Positions 62,372-64,000 of a DNA stretch of 64,000 nt are shown in pieces. The position numbers and the translations under genes are program-made. The notes under the pieces are model-generated. The model worked only from the letters and a program-made list of their open reading frames with translations, searched no databases and was not told the DNA's origin. Each line of letters opens with the position of its first letter. Within the stretch, counting starts at the first letter, position 1. This DNA comes from Desulfovibrio sp. ZJ369 (GTDB lineage Bacteria > Desulfobacterota > Desulfovibrionia > Desulfovibrionales > Desulfovibrionaceae): contig NZ_JAAKEI010000011.1 in assembly GCF_011039085.1 (NCBI RefSeq), positions 17,935 to 81,934 of the forward strand, read 5' to 3'.

Positions 62372-62965
62372 CTAAGGCATAGCCCTGATGAGATAGCGGA
62401 CGGCCTGGTTATCGGGGCGCACTTCATTGGCAACAGGTACACCGTAAGCGGCAGGAGAAACATCAATTCGATATTGATTACAGGTCCATCCTCCCCATGA
62501 AGCGGCAGGTGCTGAAATTCCCCATGAGCTGTTCCAGACGAATGCTCCACTTGCTCGTAAATCTGCTCCAAACCCCGTCCAAATATAACCGACACCATTA
62601 TAATTTCTTGTAGCGTGCCCCTGATGCGCTCCCAGCCCTGCGGAATTTCCCCCATGCCCCCGCAGGAACAGGCCTCGCAAATCGGGAACTCGCCCGCCCA
62701 CAAGCGCAAACAGTTCCGGGAAGGCTGTCTGCGACACGGTTTGTCCGTTACATTCCAACCAGTTATCCATATCTTCAGGGTTGGTTGCAACGGGCCATGC
62801 GACGATGGTTCCCACAGGGACGCCGCCCCCCGCATTTTTGGCAACCACGGCGACCGTCGTGGGATTGAAAGCGGTAGCATCCGCGCCTGTGGCAAGCGGC
62901 GGGGTAAATGTCAGTTGGAAAACAAACAGGAGAAAGAAAGACAAGAAAAATTGGTTCATTCGCAT
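62372..62965 (-). CDS. Secreted protein with phage tail-collar domain
   Basis: This 197-residue protein has a strong signal peptide (residues 1-27, MRMNQFFLSFFLL... LATGA) and then the tail-collar pattern: GTIVAWP, WLECNGQTVSQTAFPEL, and VPDLRGLFLRGHG at about residues 93-105, the collar signature. The collar domain normally sits in phage tail fibres. Here an export signal and a neighbouring PilV-like gene suggest a pilus or surface adhesin. AAGGAAA precedes the ATG. It follows the lytic transglycosylase after 25 bases. Confidence 0.8.
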   Translation of the reverse strand: MRMNQFFLSFFLLFVFQLTFTPPLATGADATAFNPTTVAVVAKNAGGGVPVGTIVAWPVATNPEDMDNWLECNGQTVSQTAFPELFALVGGRVPDLRGLFLRGHGGNSAGLGAHQGHATRNYNGVGYIWTGFGADLRASGAFVWNSSWGISAPAASWGGWTCNQYRIDVSPAAYGVPVANEVRPDNQAVRYLIRAMP

Positions 62966-62990
62966 ACTTTTTCCTTCAGTGGAGGATTTT

Positions 62991-63518
62991 TCACTTCTCC
63001 GCCAGTATCTTTTTCACATGCCCGAACACGGTTCGCGCATAGATCCGTCCGCGTTCGGGGTTTTTGTGCAGCGGCGTGTGGTAGGAGGCCACGGCTTTCC
63101 AGTTCAGCCCGTGCCGGCGGATCTCCTGCGCCAGAATCCATACGCCGATCCGGACGTTGGTGGCCGGGTCCAGCACCTGTTCCAGCGGCCAGTGGTATTT
63201 TCTGATCCAGTAGGCATTGACCTGCATGATCCCCACATCGAAGGAGCGGCCACTGTGCAGGGCGGCCCGCGCCAGACGCAGGGCCTTTTCCCTGGAGTCC
63301 GGCCGCACGTCCCGCCCGGCGAGATTCAGTATCCAGGGCCGGCAGCCGGACTCTGTGCGGGCAATGGCCAGCGCCAGGGCTTTCGGCACCTGATAGCGGG
63401 CGCACGGCGCGTCAAAGAGATGCTCCACGGCCCGCTGACGTTCCCGCAAGGTGTTGGCATGAGCTGGCGCGCAACAGCACAGGAGCGCCAGAAACACTAT
63501 CATTCCTGCTTCGCGCAT
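62991..63518 (-). CDS. Lytic transglycosylase, SLT type (PilT/VirB1-like)
   Basis: This 175-residue exported enzyme cleaves peptidoglycan. It starts with a signal peptide (MIVFLALLCCC... AHA), and the catalytic glutamate is in IARTESGCRPW, followed by FDVGIMQVNAYWI and ASYHTP, the usual goose-type lysozyme/SLT motifs. The ATG at 63518 overlaps the end of the upstream gene by 19 bases. Small secreted transglycosylases of this kind open the wall for conjugation or type IVb pilus machines (PilT of the IncI pil operon, VirB1). Confidence 0.85.
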   Translation of the reverse strand: MREAGMIVFLALLCCCAPAHANTLRERQRAVEHLFDAPCARYQVPKALALAIARTESGCRPWILNLAGRDVRPDSREKALRLARAALHSGRSFDVGIMQVNAYWIRKYHWPLEQVLDPATNVRIGVWILAQEIRRHGLNWKAVASYHTPLHKNPERGRIYARTVFGHVKKILAEK

Positions 63519-64000
63519 GTGGTGAACACCATGATCCTGCCGTAACTGTCCGTCGGGTATATCCAGCCGTCCGCGTCTCCCAACTTTTTGTTTGGGGTCT
63601 GCACACGCAGATGCACCTGCCATTCGGTATCGGATACCGAGGTCGCCCAGGTCTGGAGTGAAGTCAGCGGTGGCGCTTGTGGCCCGGCCTCGGCAAGGGA
63701 CGGCGCGGTATAAATGGCCGGCACCGTGCCTGTGGATGGCGCGCAAACGGGCTTGGGGATGCGCTGACCGTTGACGGCCACGGCAGCACTTTTGAACAGC
63801 GCGGAGTTGCCGGAATCCCCGATGATCTCCAGGGAGTAATTGCGGCAGATGTAGAGGCCGTGCACACGATCCAGAAAGACGCGACCCTGATCCTCGTCGG
63901 CGGTACAGGCTTCCGTACTGATCGCCCGCTCCGTAAACCGGACTTCGCCCACGCCGGTAATGGCGTGATCCGTCATGTCCAGATTCGTTTGCATGGCGTT
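63500..64000 (-). CDS. PilV-like pilus-tip protein, C-terminal part (runs off the window)
   Basis: The frame is open to the window edge, and the first residues visible (NAMQTNLDMTDHAITGVGEV) resemble the T-D-L-x-M-x-x-H-x-I segment of PilV minor pilins and shufflon proteins. The remainder holds several cysteines and no strong motif. If correct, the locus encodes a type IVb pilus like that of IncI plasmids, with the transglycosylase downstream. The identity rests on one short motif, so it is tentative. Confidence 0.5.
   Translation of the reverse strand, partial: NAMQTNLDMTDHAITGVGEVRFTERAISTEACTADEDQGRVFLDRVHGLYICRNYSLEIIGDSGNSALFKSAAVAVNGQRIPKPVCAPSTGTVPAIYTAPSLAEAGPQAPPLTSLQTWATSVSDTEWQVHLRVQTPNKKLGDADGWIYPTDSYGRIMVFTTCAKQE

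Larger units (their letters stand above)
60019..64000. mobile_element. Left end of an integrative/conjugative-type element
   Basis: From about 60019 the composition drops to AT-richer DNA and a tyrosine recombinase follows. The remaining genes are typical of acquired elements: an iron-sulfur flavoprotein, a secreted tail-collar protein, a lytic transglycosylase and a PilV-like protein. The right end lies beyond the window. No tRNA is at the junction; the candidate left end is the truncated palindrome. Confidence 0.65.

Noticed and set aside
62335..62895. Minus-strand frame overlapping the tail-collar gene
   Set aside because: The collar frame has the signal peptide and domain signature. Only the last 39 codons beyond it (62215-62334) are kept as a doubtful small gene.

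Overview
The window is a high-GC stretch of ordinary bacterial chromosome ending in the left part of a mobile element. Gene content points to an anaerobic, sulfate- or sulfite-reducing deltaproteobacterium of the Desulfovibrio/Bilophila type. The indicators are TRAP and branched-chain amino-acid ABC transporters, a Fe-ADH/CoA-type ALDH pair, a fused glycogen synthase-phosphorylase, an amidohydrolase resembling the futalosine menaquinone pathway, AmmeMemoRadiSam protein B, periplasmic SodC and exported MsrBA. The assignment is inferred from gene families only; there is no rRNA in the window.

Layout. 0-2.3 kb: end of an ABC importer operon (ATPase, small membrane protein, binding protein). 2.4-6.1 kb: msrBA, a DUF2254 membrane protein and a gene-poor, repeat-rich stretch. 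6.2-14.3 kb: a catabolic locus with a TRAP transporter, an exported protein, an iron-type alcohol dehydrogenase, a methylmalonate-semialdehyde-type dehydrogenase and a Crp/Fnr regulator. The same 17-bp imperfect palindrome precedes both transcription units. 14.5-24.7 kb: galE, a sugar porter, a radical SAM enzyme, a CgeB-like glycosyltransferase, an AsmA-like protein and adk. 24.7-29.6 kb: livKHMGF. 29.9-39.6 kb: a glycogen locus (debranching enzyme, GT4 transferase, GH57 enzyme with a lysine/alanine tail, GT3-GT35 fusion). 39.7-48.3 kb: amidohydrolase, YitT, TSUP exporter, pyrB with an apparent pyrBI-style attenuator, pyrC, an aldehyde dehydrogenase and amrB. 48.5-60 kb: murJ, rnr, BI-1 protein, cyclophilin, tRNA-Ala(CGC), a glycosyltransferase, sodC, rlmE, yebC and ruvC. 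60-64 kb: an integrative element with a tyrosine recombinase, an iron-sulfur flavoprotein, a secreted tail-collar protein, a lytic transglycosylase and a PilV-like protein that runs off the window.

The most striking non-coding signal is a family of intergenic palindromes bounded by AGAGC and GCTCT. Their interiors differ, yet each remains self-complementary. In seven genes the TAG stop codon is the outer TAG of such a palindrome (TAGAGC...), on either strand. Copies are chained after the cyclophilin gene, form the stem of the tRNA-Ala terminator, and one truncated copy lies where the integrative element begins behind ruvC.
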